A stretch of 64,000 nt of DNA, taken from NCBI RefSeq assembly GCF_018617485.1, contig NZ_JACSKH010000001.1, positions 1,240,001-1,304,000 on the forward strand, read 5' to 3'. The notes below the pieces were generated by a model. That model made no database searches. It had not been told where the DNA came from and saw only the letters and a program-made list of their open reading frames with translations. Of this stretch, positions 17,628-26,737 are shown one piece after another (position 1 is the first letter of the stretch; every line of letters begins with the position of its first letter). Source of the DNA: Exiguobacterium sp. s124. GTDB lineage: Bacteria; Bacillota; Bacilli; Exiguobacteriales; Exiguobacteriaceae. The translations under genes and the position numbers were made by a program.

Positions 17628-18171
17628 CCATTTCCTCCTTTTCTTCGACGGGCATGAACGCATACGAGAACTTTCGTAACGTGCGTTCTTTGGATGGCTC
17701 ATTGTCCAACACATCTTCCAATAAGTCATAGAGACCTCTCAAGAATCGGTCACTTTCAGTATCGGACAGGTAGAGCGGGATACTCCGGAATCCGACTTTG
17801 TCTTCCGGGAGATCGATCGAGTCGCGCTTCAAATAGTTCCCGAAATCCATGAGCAGTGACATCGTGAACGTATAGCAGACCATGTACAGTTGCTCGCGGT
17901 CCTCCTCCTCGACAATCTTATTGATACTGGTCAACGGGTTGTTTTGAATCGCATATACCTTCTCATACACCCCGCGTACTTTGTTCTCACTGACGACGGA
18001 TAAGATCTCATCTTGTACCATCTTATTGATGTGGCGATAGAGGCTCGCCTGAGGCACATCTGGAAGCATTTTTGCCAAATCAGCGGTCGTAACCCCTTCA
18101 TTCATCAAAACATGTTGAAAGATTTTCATACGAATCGGATTCAACAAACTTTTTAAAACATCTTGATTCAT
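17617..18171 (-). CDS. Winged helix-turn-helix regulator
   Basis: A 184-residue regulator. An ArsR-like winged helix at residues 5-75 has TTADLAKMLPDVPQASLYRH as recognition region; a helical C-terminal domain follows that may bind a ligand or dimerise. The start at 18171 has GAGGTG six bases upstream, better than the GTG three codons earlier. It is transcribed with, and overlaps, the hydrolase gene. An AT-rich repeat just upstream is a likely operator. Confidence 0.78.
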   Translation of the reverse strand: MNQDVLKSLLNPIRMKIFQHVLMNEGVTTADLAKMLPDVPQASLYRHINKMVQDEILSVVSENKVRGVYEKVYAIQNNPLTSINKIVEEEDREQLYMVCYTFTMSLLMDFGNYLKRDSIDLPEDKVGFRSIPLYLSDTESDRFLRGLYDLLEDVLDNEPSKERTLRKFSYAFMPVEEKEEMDDV

Positions 18172-18187
18172 TATCTTCACCTCAATG

Positions 18188-18224
18188 TTATCACATTTGA
18201 TAATATTATTATTTTTGATAATAT
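18188..18224. promoter_or_regulatory. Repeat array, probable operator of the regulator-hydrolase operon
   Basis: An inverted repeat TTATCA-CATT-TGATAA (18188-18203) is followed by a direct repeat of TTTGATAATAT (18196-18206 and 18214-18224), about 17-50 bases before the regulator start. The position suits autoregulation. Confidence 0.45.
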
Positions 18225-18254
18225 CATGCGGTCGAATCGTTGTCTATGTCCATA

Positions 18255-18281
18255 CAAAAAAGCCGCCCTCATAAGGCGGCT
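18255..18281 (-). terminator. Terminator of the Excalibur gene
   Basis: On the minus strand AGCCGCC...GGCGGCT around TTATGAG, followed by six T. Confidence 0.8.
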
Positions 18282-18302
18282 GATTCGACACATCCCTTGT
18301 GA

Positions 18303-18566
18303 TTAACGTTCACAGGCGATCCCGTCTTGATCACGGTCTTTCAATTTATTCGCGTCATATAAAGCTTTATTCACATATGGCGTATACCGAGTTTTTCCGC
18401 CTTTGTTTTTCGTCGTCTTCGACTTTGCCACTCCACCTTTAAACACCTTGTTCAGCTCCGTACAATTTTTGAAGCGTTTCGCCGCTGCATCGACCGATTC
18501 CGTTGGTGCTACACTCAACCCGATCATGAGAACGAACGTTGACAGTACCAGTAAGATTTTTTTCAT
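18303..18566 (-). CDS. Secreted Excalibur calcium-binding domain protein
   Basis: An 87-residue exported protein: signal peptide up to about residue 27 (VDAAA), then one Excalibur domain with FKNCTELNKVFKGGVAKS and the calcium-binding DRDQDGIACE at the end. Excalibur domains are found on surface proteins of Gram-positive bacteria and the DxDxDG loop can bind calcium; the role of the stand-alone form is unknown. ATG at 18566 follows GGAGGG. Monocistronic with its own terminator. Confidence 0.88.
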   Translation of the reverse strand: MKKILLVLSTFVLMIGLSVAPTESVDAAAKRFKNCTELNKVFKGGVAKSKTTKNKGGKTRYTPYVNKALYDANKLKDRDQDGIACER

Positions 18567-18676
18567 CAAATCCCTCCTCTTATCCGTTATATCGGGTGAA
18601 TTTGTGTGATATTCATCATTGAAAGAGATAAAAAATTCTTTCCGACCCGAATGAAGTCCAAAACAGGTACTTGCTG

Positions 18677-19501
18677 TTAGTTCTTCTCCACGACACGTCG
18701 CACGATGGAGAAAAACACTCGGTTCGGTAGAAAACGCTTCAACGCGATCAGTAGTCCCGCCTGTTTACCTGATGGATAACGAAGTCGTCTCTTCCGGTCG
18801 TTCGCTGCACGCCAAATCGTCTCAGCGACAACATCGGGGCCTTCGGCATTCGCACCAGCGGCGTTCGTGTTATGAAGTGCGACCTCTGTATAGTCATCAT
18901 ATACATCAAGAGGTTGATCGCGGACGAGTTCTTGGGAACGACCATAAAAGTCTGTTTTGATTGGTCCCGGTTCAATCAACTTCATGTCGATGTTAAACGG
19001 TGCCAATTCAAACTGAAGCGATTCGATGAACCCTTCAATCGCCCATTTTGAACTGTGATACAAGCTATAGATTGGGAATGTGATTTGACCACCTACTGAA
19101 GACACGGTCACAATCCGTCCGCTCTGCTGTTTACGGAAATACGGGAGAGATGCCCGGATCACGTTCATGACCCCGAAAACGTTCGTATCAAACTGTCGCT
19201 GAATCTGTTCAGGCGAGGCTTCTTCGAAAATCCCGACCGCTCCGTACCCGGCATTATTTAATAACACATCAATCGTTCCGTGATCGGAGACGATTTGCTT
19301 AAAGGCGTCACGAATACTCGATTCGTTTGTCACATCTAGCTGATAAAGCGACACACCTTTCAAATTCGACAATTCTTGATGGTCTTCAGGTTGTCGCATC
19401 GTCGCGGCGACATGCCAGCCTCGTTTGCTGAACAGTTCGACGGTAGCTCGACCGATTCCGCTTGACGCTCCTGTGATGATAATCGTTTGTTTCTGATTCA
19501 T
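18677..19501 (-). CDS. SDR family oxidoreductase under ArsR control
   Basis: Short-chain dehydrogenase of about 274 residues: TGASSGIG cofactor loop, NNAGYG, catalytic SSVGG serine and YHSSK with Tyr and Lys. The C-terminal part is the longer type seen in retinol dehydrogenase-like SDRs. The ATG at 19501 has GGAGA seven bases upstream; another ATG two codons earlier is too close. It is immediately downstream of an ArsR repressor gene, and both genes carry the same 16-base operator, so the repressor almost certainly controls it. Confidence 0.85.
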   Translation of the reverse strand: MNQKQTIIITGASSGIGRATVELFSKRGWHVAATMRQPEDHQELSNLKGVSLYQLDVTNESSIRDAFKQIVSDHGTIDVLLNNAGYGAVGIFEEASPEQIQRQFDTNVFGVMNVIRASLPYFRKQQSGRIVTVSSVGGQITFPIYSLYHSSKWAIEGFIESLQFELAPFNIDMKLIEPGPIKTDFYGRSQELVRDQPLDVYDDYTEVALHNTNAAGANAEGPDVVAETIWRAANDRKRRLRYPSGKQAGLLIALKRFLPNRVFFSIVRRVVEKN

Positions 19502-19527
19502 ATTCATTCTCCTTATAACGTTTATAT

Positions 19528-19543
19528 GTTTAAACTTTTAAAC
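19528..19543. promoter_or_regulatory. ArsR-type operator before the SDR gene
   Basis: GTTTAAACTTTTAAAC, an imperfect palindrome, 26 bases upstream of the SDR start. The exact reverse complement occurs before the arsR-like gene at 19926-19941. Confidence 0.6.
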
Positions 19544-19589
19544 TAATTGGTGGAAAAGAAGCCTTTCTCTTTGTTTCCAAAAAGAAAGG

Positions 19590-19913
19590 TCAAAGGATGC
19601 ATTCGTCTTCGATTGCGCGCGTCAGTGCCTTCAGCAGTCCGACCGCGTCCTCGAGCGTCAAGAAGTAAAAGTTCTCTGTCCCGACTTTCTCTGATGAGAC
19701 GATGCCCGCTTGTCGCAATAGTTTGAGATGATGCGAGATGGCCGGTCGAGACAGCTCGATCTTTTCATCAATCTGATTGACGTTCAAGCGTTCATGTTTG
19801 GCGATCTCGACGATGATACGTTGACGATTGACGTCGGCCAATACTTGGAACAACGGGATTGCATCTTCAAATAAAGATAACGATAACTCAGGTGTAGCAT
19901 CTGGTTGCTTCAT
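19590..19913 (-). CDS. ArsR-family transcriptional repressor
   Basis: A 107-residue winged helix-turn-helix repressor with the ArsR recognition region INQIDEKIELSRPAISHHLKLLRQAGIV-like block (residues about 47-75). There is no CxC metal motif near the recognition helix, so it is not an arsenic/cadmium sensor of the classic kind. ATG at 19913 lies eight bases after GGAG. It precedes the SDR gene, and paired operators flank it on both sides, indicating autoregulation and control of the SDR. Inducer unknown. Confidence 0.85.
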   Translation of the reverse strand: MKQPDATPELSLSLFEDAIPLFQVLADVNRQRIIVEIAKHERLNVNQIDEKIELSRPAISHHLKLLRQAGIVSSEKVGTENFYFLTLEDAVGLLKALTRAIEDECIL

Positions 19914-19925
19914 ATTCATCACTCC

Positions 19926-19941
19926 GTTTAAAAGTTTAAAC
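19926..19941. promoter_or_regulatory. ArsR-type operator before the repressor gene
   Basis: GTTTAAAAGTTTAAAC, reverse complement of the site at 19528-19543, immediately followed by another GTTTAA half-site; 12 bases upstream of the repressor start. Confidence 0.6.
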
Positions 19942-19982
19942 GTTTAATCCTGCATTTAGAATACTAGGTGACCCGCCTTCTG

Positions 19983-20795
19983 TCAACGAAGTTGTTCATA
20001 CACTTCGCGCAGAATGCTTGAAATCATATGTCTTGAGTCATAATCTCGCTTTGAGATTTGGACGAGAGGTGACGGTTCGGGAAAGAGCTGGGCATTGATG
20101 TCGTCAATCGTATAGCCTGCTGCGGTTTTGGATAGCACGTCATCGGTCAAGCGTTCTAGATAATCGAGCTTTTTGGTCAGTTGCTCTCTCCCCTGTTCGA
20201 GACGCCCGGCGTGTTGGCAATATACTTCCTCAAAATCAAGACTCAGGACACGTTTGAGCGAGCGGATCTGTTCGGGGACGGACTCCTCCGGAATCATCAC
20301 TTTCGGATACGGATGGACGAACAAATCACCGGAGAACAGTCGACCGTTCTCCTCATCGAATAAGACGACGTGATTCGGTTCATGACCGGGTGTATGAATC
20401 ACCTTATATGAGTGATGTTCCGACGTGATTTGATTGTCATAATAGGCGATCGGTTGAAACGGTTCCGGGTCACCGGAGAAGAGCGCCCGGTATTCCGGGA
20501 TGTCTAGCCCCGTTCGGCACATTTCCAACGCGGATTCACGTATGTAGATCGGTACCCCGTATGTTCGCTCGAGCCAAGCGGCCGTCCCGATATGGTCTTC
20601 GTGAGGGTGTGTGATACTGACAAGATCGATGGGGACTGATTCATAAAACGATTGGAGAGCCGGTAGCATCGTCCGTGTCCCCGTATCGATGATCATGCCG
20701 TCGATATAATACACATACATCGACATTTCGAATGGACCGTTCTTTACTTTGGCACTAACGGCCGTCACCGGTCCATAGTTCTTCACTTGCATCAT
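19983..20795 (-). CDS. MBL-fold metallohydrolase
   Basis: Metallo-beta-lactamase-fold hydrolase of 270 residues with ITHPHEDHIGT (residues 61-71) as zinc motif, HTPGHEPNH for the second histidine and FSGDLF for the bridging aspartate. Glu replaces the commoner residue between His and Asp. A helical C-terminal region with no second known domain follows. AGGAGGG precedes two adjacent ATG codons, so the first residue is uncertain by one. Monocistronic. Substrate not evident; unrelated in detail to the MBL protein at 3044-3757. Confidence 0.83.
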   Translation of the reverse strand: MMQVKNYGPVTAVSAKVKNGPFEMSMYVYYIDGMIIDTGTRTMLPALQSFYESVPIDLVSITHPHEDHIGTAAWLERTYGVPIYIRESALEMCRTGLDIPEYRALFSGDPEPFQPIAYYDNQITSEHHSYKVIHTPGHEPNHVVLFDEENGRLFSGDLFVHPYPKVMIPEESVPEQIRSLKRVLSLDFEEVYCQHAGRLEQGREQLTKKLDYLERLTDDVLSKTAAGYTIDDINAQLFPEPSPLVQISKRDYDSRHMISSILREVYEQLR

Positions 20796-20832
20796 GCGTC
20801 CCTCCTATATCTCACTTTTCTTCATTATAGCG

Positions 20833-20874
20833 AAAAAAGCCAAGCAATCTCTTATTTCTGAGAATTCCTTGGCT
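20833..20874 (-). terminator. Terminator of the peroxiredoxin operon
   Basis: On the minus strand AGCCAAG...CTTGGCT with an inner stem, followed by six T; eight bases after the stop of 20882-21517. Confidence 0.75.
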
Positions 20875-20881
20875 TATCTTC

Positions 20882-21517
20882 TTATAAAGAGGCGAGCACG
20901 CGCTCCGGATCCGGTCGAACCATATAATCAGGGTCCGCCTCGGCAAACTGGATTGTACCATCTTGGTCGATGACATAAGTCGCAGGTACAGGAAGGCGCC
21001 ACGGATTCGTGTCTCCATTATAGTGCGCGAGTTGAAGTCCAAAGTCCGTTTCATATGTTTGAATCAAGTGAGCTGGAAAATCGAAGAGTAAACGATAAGA
21101 TTCTGCTACATATTGATTGGGGTCACTGAGCACTTCAAATGTCAGATTGTTCTTTTCGGACGTCGACAAGGACTCATCTGGCATTTGAGGGCTGATGGCA
21201 ACGAGTTGTGCCCCTCTCTGTTTGATTTTCGGCAAAATGCGTTCATACGCCTTCAATTCGAGATTACAGTAAGGGCACCATCCCCCTCGATAAAAGTTCA
21301 AAATTACTTTTCCATCTTGCAATAATTCTGACAAGGTGACTTTTTCACCCGTAGCGTTGACGAGCTTAAAGTCAGGAGCTTTTTCCCCTACTTGTAACCC
21401 TTGACCGACTCCTGATTCAATCAATGACGCTGTCGCTTCTGCAACACTCTGTTTAACATGGACAGGTGCACGGCCTAAGAATCGGTCCCGCACCGCTGCT
21501 AATTCTTCCCGAAGCAT
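20882..21517 (-). CDS. Peroxiredoxin-like AhpC/TSA family protein
   Basis: Thioredoxin-fold peroxidase-like protein of 211 residues. After an N-terminal helical extension (about 1-40) comes the AhpC/TSA core starting at GEKAPDFKL; the active-site block is NFYRGGWCPYC, a CxxC arrangement instead of the single peroxidatic cysteine of 2-Cys Prx, as in the peroxiredoxin-like subfamily. It likely reduces peroxides or acts as a disulfide reductase in the cytoplasm. It lies 15 bases after the MdaB-like reductase gene, so both are probably one redox-stress operon. Confidence 0.83.
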   Translation of the reverse strand: MLREELAAVRDRFLGRAPVHVKQSVAEATASLIESGVGQGLQVGEKAPDFKLVNATGEKVTLSELLQDGKVILNFYRGGWCPYCNLELKAYERILPKIKQRGAQLVAISPQMPDESLSTSEKNNLTFEVLSDPNQYVAESYRLLFDFPAHLIQTYETDFGLQLAHYNGDTNPWRLPVPATYVIDQDGTIQFAEADPDYMVRPDPERVLASL

Positions 21518-21532
21518 GTGACCTCTCTCCTT

Positions 21533-22105
21533 TTACGACTGATTTGCTGTCATTTCGAACACGTCTTCCAAATGAGCTTGGAGTTCACGCTTATAAAGAA
21601 TGATGTCCGGGTTCGCAATCACGTCATGCGCCCCAAAACTCTTCAATGGTTCCATTCCAATGAACTGCTGAGCATAGTGCAGGTGGGCGATTGAATCTTC
21701 AAAGTCTTTACCAGCGAAGAATCCTTCAGCATTGTTATATTCTGTGACAGGGGCGTTCCATGTTGTCGAGAACATATATTTCTTCCCTTTCATCAATCCA
21801 CCTTTTCCATACCCTTCTGCAGCACCGACGAAGAAGACACCATATTCGTACACTTCATCCATGTATTTTTTGAATTTTGCCGGGAGCGAGAACCAGTAGA
21901 TCGGTGTTTGGTAGATGACGACGTCTGCCCATTTATATTTTGCTTGCTCTTCTTTGATATCATAACCGGCATCGATGACCGTCGTTTTCACTTCGTAGGC
22001 TCCGTCGAGTGTTTGAACGATTTCGTCGAACATCGTCTTGTTCAATTCACCCTTTGCAAAGTCATAGTACTCATGTCCGTTAATAACTAATACGTTTTTC
22101 ATCAT
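21533..22105 (-). CDS. mdaB: NAD(P)H-dependent flavin oxidoreductase (MdaB-like)
   Basis: Flavodoxin-fold quinone reductase of 190 residues resembling MdaB, modulator of drug activity. The phosphate-binding N-terminus VLVINGHEYY, the substrate-channel block QTPIYWFSLPAKFKKYMDEV and GGLMKGKKYMFSTTWNAP are characteristic. It would carry out two-electron reduction of quinones using FAD. The first of two ATG codons (22105) has GGAG six bases upstream. A palindrome overlaps its promoter region; a peroxiredoxin gene follows and an ArsR-type gene precedes, pointing to redox-responsive control. Confidence 0.85.
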   Translation of the reverse strand: MMKNVLVINGHEYYDFAKGELNKTMFDEIVQTLDGAYEVKTTVIDAGYDIKEEQAKYKWADVVIYQTPIYWFSLPAKFKKYMDEVYEYGVFFVGAAEGYGKGGLMKGKKYMFSTTWNAPVTEYNNAEGFFAGKDFEDSIAHLHYAQQFIGMEPLKSFGAHDVIANPDIILYKRELQAHLEDVFEMTANQS

Positions 22106-22131
22106 TCAAAACTCCTTAAAAAATTGTTTTA

Positions 22132-22153
22132 TAGTTCGATAACCATCAAACTA
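22132..22153. promoter_or_regulatory. Palindromic operator upstream of the mdaB-like gene
   Basis: TAGTTCGAT-AACC-ATCAAACTA, a 22-base palindrome with one mismatch, 27 bases before the start codon and just upstream of a TATAAA-like -10 on the minus strand. Binding protein unknown; the neighbouring ArsR-type repressor is a candidate. Confidence 0.5.
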
Positions 22154-22201
22154 AAGGTATCGTATCACCGTAAGTTATACTTCGCAAGCATTTTGATCAT
22201 C

Positions 22202-22230
22202 AAAAAAAGCATGCGCTCGAAGCACATGCT
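22202..22230 (-). terminator. Terminator of the ArsR-type gene
   Basis: On the minus strand AGCATGTGC and GCGCATGCT pair with one mismatch around TTCGA, followed by seven T; abuts the stop codon. Confidence 0.8.
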
Positions 22231-22547
22231 TATAAGTCTTCATCTTTTACGGCGAACACAGAACTTAATAATCCAGGGAACTTCTGTTCAATCTCATCTT
22301 TTCGGAGCGAGTAATAATGCTCTTTTCCTTCGATGCGTCCTTTGATCAGTCCAGCTTCCCTCAAAATTTTGATATGATGGGACACCGTTGATTTATTCAA
22401 CATCAATTCGAGAGAATAAGTGGAGCAGTTGTTTTCACCGGATTCTCTAAGGCATCGAATGATGCGTAATCGGTTCGGTTCACTGAGTGCGTGAAGGACT
22501 TTCGTATACGGTATGGTGTCAATAGACGGATGATGTAATGGTTTCAT
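22230..22547 (-). CDS. ArsR-family repressor, apparently leaderless
   Basis: A 105-residue winged helix-turn-helix protein with ArsR recognition region STYSLELMLNKSTVSHHIKILREAGLI and a C-terminal YYSLRKDEIE wing. It contains one Cys in ESGENNCS, no metal-binding CxC. There is no ribosome binding site: the ATG at 22547 sits where transcription should start from a well-formed sigma-A promoter, so the mRNA is predicted to be leaderless. It lies between bglA and the mdaB-like gene and has its own terminator. Likely a redox or aromatic-compound sensor controlling the neighbouring reductase, by position only. Confidence 0.8.
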   Translation of the reverse strand: MKPLHHPSIDTIPYTKVLHALSEPNRLRIIRCLRESGENNCSTYSLELMLNKSTVSHHIKILREAGLIKGRIEGKEHYYSLRKDEIEQKFPGLLSSVFAVKDEDL

Positions 22548-22553
22548 AACGCC

Positions 22554-24030
<1,477 letters not shown>

Positions 24031-24067
24031 CTATTCCTCCTTCACATGAATCATACACGTCAAGTAT

Positions 24068-24085
24068 AATTGTACCGGTACAATT
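24068..24085. promoter_or_regulatory. GntR-family operator between bgl gene and regulator
   Basis: AATTGTACCGGTACAATT, a perfect 18-base palindrome 40 bases upstream of the glucosidase start and about 80 upstream of the divergent regulator start. HutC-type GntR regulators of sugar genes bind such TTGTA-N-TACAA-like sites. Confidence 0.7.
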
Positions 24086-24123
24086 AAACAAGGTTGATAC
24101 AATAAAACGATTTTGTTTTTTCA

Positions 24124-24132
24124 TGATATAAT
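24124..24132 (+). promoter_or_regulatory. Extended -10 promoter of the GntR-type gene
   Basis: TGATATAAT, an extended -10, 32 bases before the start codon; no good -35 is visible at the standard distance. Confidence 0.45.
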
Positions 24133-24163
24133 ACAATAAGTGACGAAAAAGTGAGGAATGACC

Positions 24164-24874
24164 ATGTTAAAATACCAACAAATCGCAAATGAAATCGAAC
24201 AATACATTCGTGAACAAAACTTAAAGCAAGGGGATAAATTACCTGTCCTCGAACAAATGATGAATCAATATGCGGTGAGCAAGAGTACGATCACGAAAGC
24301 TTTAGAGCTGCTCGAACGAAAAGGTATCATCTTTCAACTCCGTGGTAGTGGCATTTTCGTCAGACGCCATAATCGTCCCGGTTATATGAGTCTCTTTTCC
24401 ACTCAAGGATTCAAGAGTAACCTTGGAAATCGAATCTTGACCTCTGATGTACTCGACGTGTCTGTTATGAAACCAGATGTGTTGGTGGCCGAAAACCTCG
24501 GGATTGACGTGACTGACGATGTATACCGTGTCGAACGGGTAAGGTATGTGGATGGCGAAGTGCTTTGTCATGAAGAATCGTATTACGTAAAAGCCATCGT
24601 CCCTTACTTGAATCGAGAGATTGTGGCAGATTCCATTTTCGATTACGTCCAAAGTGCGCTCGGTGTCACAATTGGTTTTTCTGACATGTATCTACAGGTA
24701 GGTCGATTGACTGAAAGTGAAGCGGAATACCTCGGTTTGCATGAGGATGATCCGACGCTTCGTATCGAAACAATCTTTCATCTGACGAATGGGAAGCCAT
24801 TCGACTACTCACGCATCACTTATCATTACGCACATTCGCAGTTCGTCATTCAGGCGAACGGCCCCTATATGTAA
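24164..24874 (+). CDS. GntR-family (HutC subfamily) transcriptional regulator
   Basis: A 236-residue regulator with an N-terminal winged helix (residues 1-70, recognition block NQYAVSKSTITKALELLERKG) and a C-terminal UTRA effector domain (about 85-230, including YRVERVRYVDGEV and DYSRITYHYAHSQF). UTRA domains of this group bind phosphorylated sugars. The ATG at 24164 has GAGG seven bases upstream; the ATG two codons earlier is too close. Divergent from the 6-phospho-beta-glucosidase gene, which it most probably represses. Confidence 0.88.
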   Translation: MLKYQQIANEIEQYIREQNLKQGDKLPVLEQMMNQYAVSKSTITKALELLERKGIIFQLRGSGIFVRRHNRPGYMSLFSTQGFKSNLGNRILTSDVLDVSVMKPDVLVAENLGIDVTDDVYRVERVRYVDGEVLCHEESYYVKAIVPYLNREIVADSIFDYVQSALGVTIGFSDMYLQVGRLTESEAEYLGLHEDDPTLRIETIFHLTNGKPFDYSRITYHYAHSQFVIQANGPYM

Positions 24875-24877
24875 AGA

Positions 24878-24903
24878 AACCCCTCATGCGCGCATGAGGG
24901 GTT
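24878..24903. terminator. Bidirectional terminator between GntR-type and SUFU genes
   Basis: A perfect 26-base palindrome, AACCCCTCATGCG joined to its complement. Only short T runs follow on either strand, so efficiency is uncertain. Confidence 0.6.
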
Positions 24904-24908
24904 GTTCG

Positions 24909-25460
24909 TTAGACAAGTTCTTTTCGGTTCAAGTCGAATAACTCGCGACCAGTCTCATATAGGAGTTCGTCAAACCGTTCGGTTCCGTGTTCTTCGATGA
25001 ACAGCTCTTCTGAAGGGTAAATCGGTACAAACCAGACGATTTGGACGCTCTGCTCCTTGTTCTTATACGTGAGGAACGACTCATCTGAGTAAAAAGGAGC
25101 GGTCGCATAGACCGAAGAAAATGAATATTGTTCAATCACTTCATCTGGCAGTTCGTAGAGTTCGCCCAACTCGAACGCCTTGTGCTTTCTAATTGCATAA
25201 AGGGTCAGCTGCAACATCAATTCAGCAAACTCATCTTTGACATGCTGTTGATTGAAGCGGAACAGCAACTCTTGGTGAGCGATCGAACCATTTTCGAATT
25301 GAAGTGTATGCCAATGCAGTCCTAATGTCGAAATACTTGTGATTTTAGAGGCCTCTTCTTCAAGTTCGATGATTTGAACATCATCTTCTAGCAAGTGAGG
25401 GATATCATACCCGCTGACGAACGTGCCACAATGTTTTTCTAGATGCTCTAAATAGTTCAT
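24909..25460 (-). CDS. Suppressor-of-fused (SUFU) domain protein
   Basis: An acidic cytoplasmic protein of 183 residues. The middle and end (SVYATAPFYSDESFLTY, IVWFVPIYPSEELFIEEHGTERFDELL, ending in DLNRKELV) match the bacterial suppressor-of-fused domain. Bacterial SUFU proteins are often immunity-like proteins in polymorphic toxin systems, but no toxin gene is nearby, so that role is not supported here. Monocistronic, preceded by about 100 bases without features. Confidence 0.7.
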   Translation of the reverse strand: MNYLEHLEKHCGTFVSGYDIPHLLEDDVQIIELEEEASKITSISTLGLHWHTLQFENGSIAHQELLFRFNQQHVKDEFAELMLQLTLYAIRKHKAFELGELYELPDEVIEQYSFSSVYATAPFYSDESFLTYKNKEQSVQIVWFVPIYPSEELFIEEHGTERFDELLYETGRELFDLNRKELV

Positions 25461-25565
25461 GTTCCATCCCCACTTTCTGATAATTGGTGTACTTGTTATT
25501 AAACGATAGAACTATTTGATTATCGGGATTTCAACTTGATTAACCCAATCGTGAATAAATCGTTG

Positions 25566-25955
25566 CTAGTGTTGATTTAACGGAGGTAACTCATTTCTTG
25601 AAAAAAATCGATGTTCATGACTTTCATCCGTTGATTGAATGATTTCTCCTGAAAATTCAGTTGTGAAAAAAATAATTTGAACACTGTATACGAGGTCCCC
25701 GTTTTCATATCTAGAATACCCTTCATCACCAGAATATATCCCGAACAGTTTTAATTTTCTTACTGTCAGACCTGTCTCTTCATTTGTTTCACGTATAGCT
25801 GTTTCTTCAAACAATTCACCGGGTTCCATTACACCACCAGGGATACCCCATACATCATGATCTTTTCGATGTTGTAATAGAATTTGCTCGTTATACTCAA
25901 TAATGACCCCACATCCAACTGTCATTAAAAGATTTGACCCAATCAAGTGACGCAT
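25566..25955 (-). CDS. NUDIX hydrolase, short at the C-terminus
   Basis: A 129-residue NUDIX protein with a complete box (GGVMEPGELFEETAIRETNEETGL, residues about 40-63) including all metal-binding glutamates. It stops at LPPLNQH, where relatives generally continue for some twenty to thirty residues with a closing helix, so the C-terminus may be truncated. The gene is AT-richer than its neighbours and no strong ribosome site is seen, both hinting at acquisition or decay. Substrate unknown. Confidence 0.72.
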   Translation of the reverse strand: MRHLIGSNLLMTVGCGVIIEYNEQILLQHRKDHDVWGIPGGVMEPGELFEETAIRETNEETGLTVRKLKLFGIYSGDEGYSRYENGDLVYSVQIIFFTTEFSGEIIQSTDESHEHRFFSRNELPPLNQH

Positions 25956-25999
25956 GTTTTGTATGTAACTAAATATATACCACCTCTAAACTTTTGACA

Positions 26000-26722
26000 T
26001 CATGTTGCTTTTCGCCTCTTGAGGAACCAATATCCGAATGGCAACATTGCTAACACTGCAAAGCCAATCAATCGGATAGTATTCGATGTTGGCTTGTTTG
26101 ATTCTGCTTCGTCTGAATAGCCATCCGCTCCATCCATCATTCCTTCTTCGGCATTCCCTTCAACACTTTCATGCTCTTCAATCAATAAGGCTTGAAACGC
26201 CTCAGTTGAAATCGCATCCCCGCTAATCATTTGTTTTGAATTAGATGTCAACGCCGTCAACATGTCCCCATCATAATCAAACCATGCCGACCTTTCTGTG
26301 TATTTCACGAGATGTCCTTGTACGTCCATCAACGTTTTTGGTGTTTCTTTATCAGAACCGAACGTTGAGAATGCATATGTTTTTGCGGATTGTTCGTACG
26401 TCCCGATCACGTTGACCGGCTCATCGTCCTGAAAGACAGTCGCCACAAATTCTTTTGTCGGGATGAAGGAACACGTCTCACCCGTTTTGTAACAAGAGGA
26501 TGACGGGATATAGGTCCCCAACAACGGACCGAACGTGATGTTCTCGCTGTCGGTCATGTGATAATTAGTCGGATCATCTCCCTGAATATGATCCATCACG
26601 ATATCATAAAAATGTGCATCTGCAAATCGCTCGGCAGAGGATTCCGTCATCTCGGCTGATCCGGTTGTTGCACTCGCAAGTAGTCCGAAAGAACAAATAT
26701 ATAAGCTCATCATTCGCTTCAT
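26000..26722 (-). CDS. Exported single-pass protein of MoxR module 2, unknown family
   Basis: I do not recognise the family. The 240-residue product has a signal peptide (about residues 1-23), an extracytoplasmic domain with a Cys pair (SSSCYKTGETC), an acidic linker, and a C-terminal membrane anchor (about 215-235) followed by KRRK, so it is surface-exposed and anchored. It is the last gene of the second MoxR operon, 16 bases after DUF58, with AAAGGAG before the ATG. Module 1 has no counterpart, so this could be the module-specific substrate. Confidence 0.7.
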   Translation of the reverse strand: MKRMMSLYICSFGLLASATTGSAEMTESSAERFADAHFYDIVMDHIQGDDPTNYHMTDSENITFGPLLGTYIPSSSCYKTGETCSFIPTKEFVATVFQDDEPVNVIGTYEQSAKTYAFSTFGSDKETPKTLMDVQGHLVKYTERSAWFDYDGDMLTALTSNSKQMISGDAISTEAFQALLIEEHESVEGNAEEGMMDGADGYSDEAESNKPTSNTIRLIGFAVLAMLPFGYWFLKRRKAT

Positions 26723-26737
26723 GTGCTTCTCCTTTCA

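Noticed and set aside
18188..18224. AT-rich repeats before the winged-helix regulator as a short tandem repeat or CRISPR-like element
   Set aside because: Only two copies in 37 bases, placed at a promoter; an operator is the simpler reading.
25566..25955. Calling the short NUDIX gene a pseudogene
   Set aside because: The NUDIX box and fold core are intact and the stop follows a plausible last strand, so it was kept as a CDS with a note on possible C-terminal truncation.
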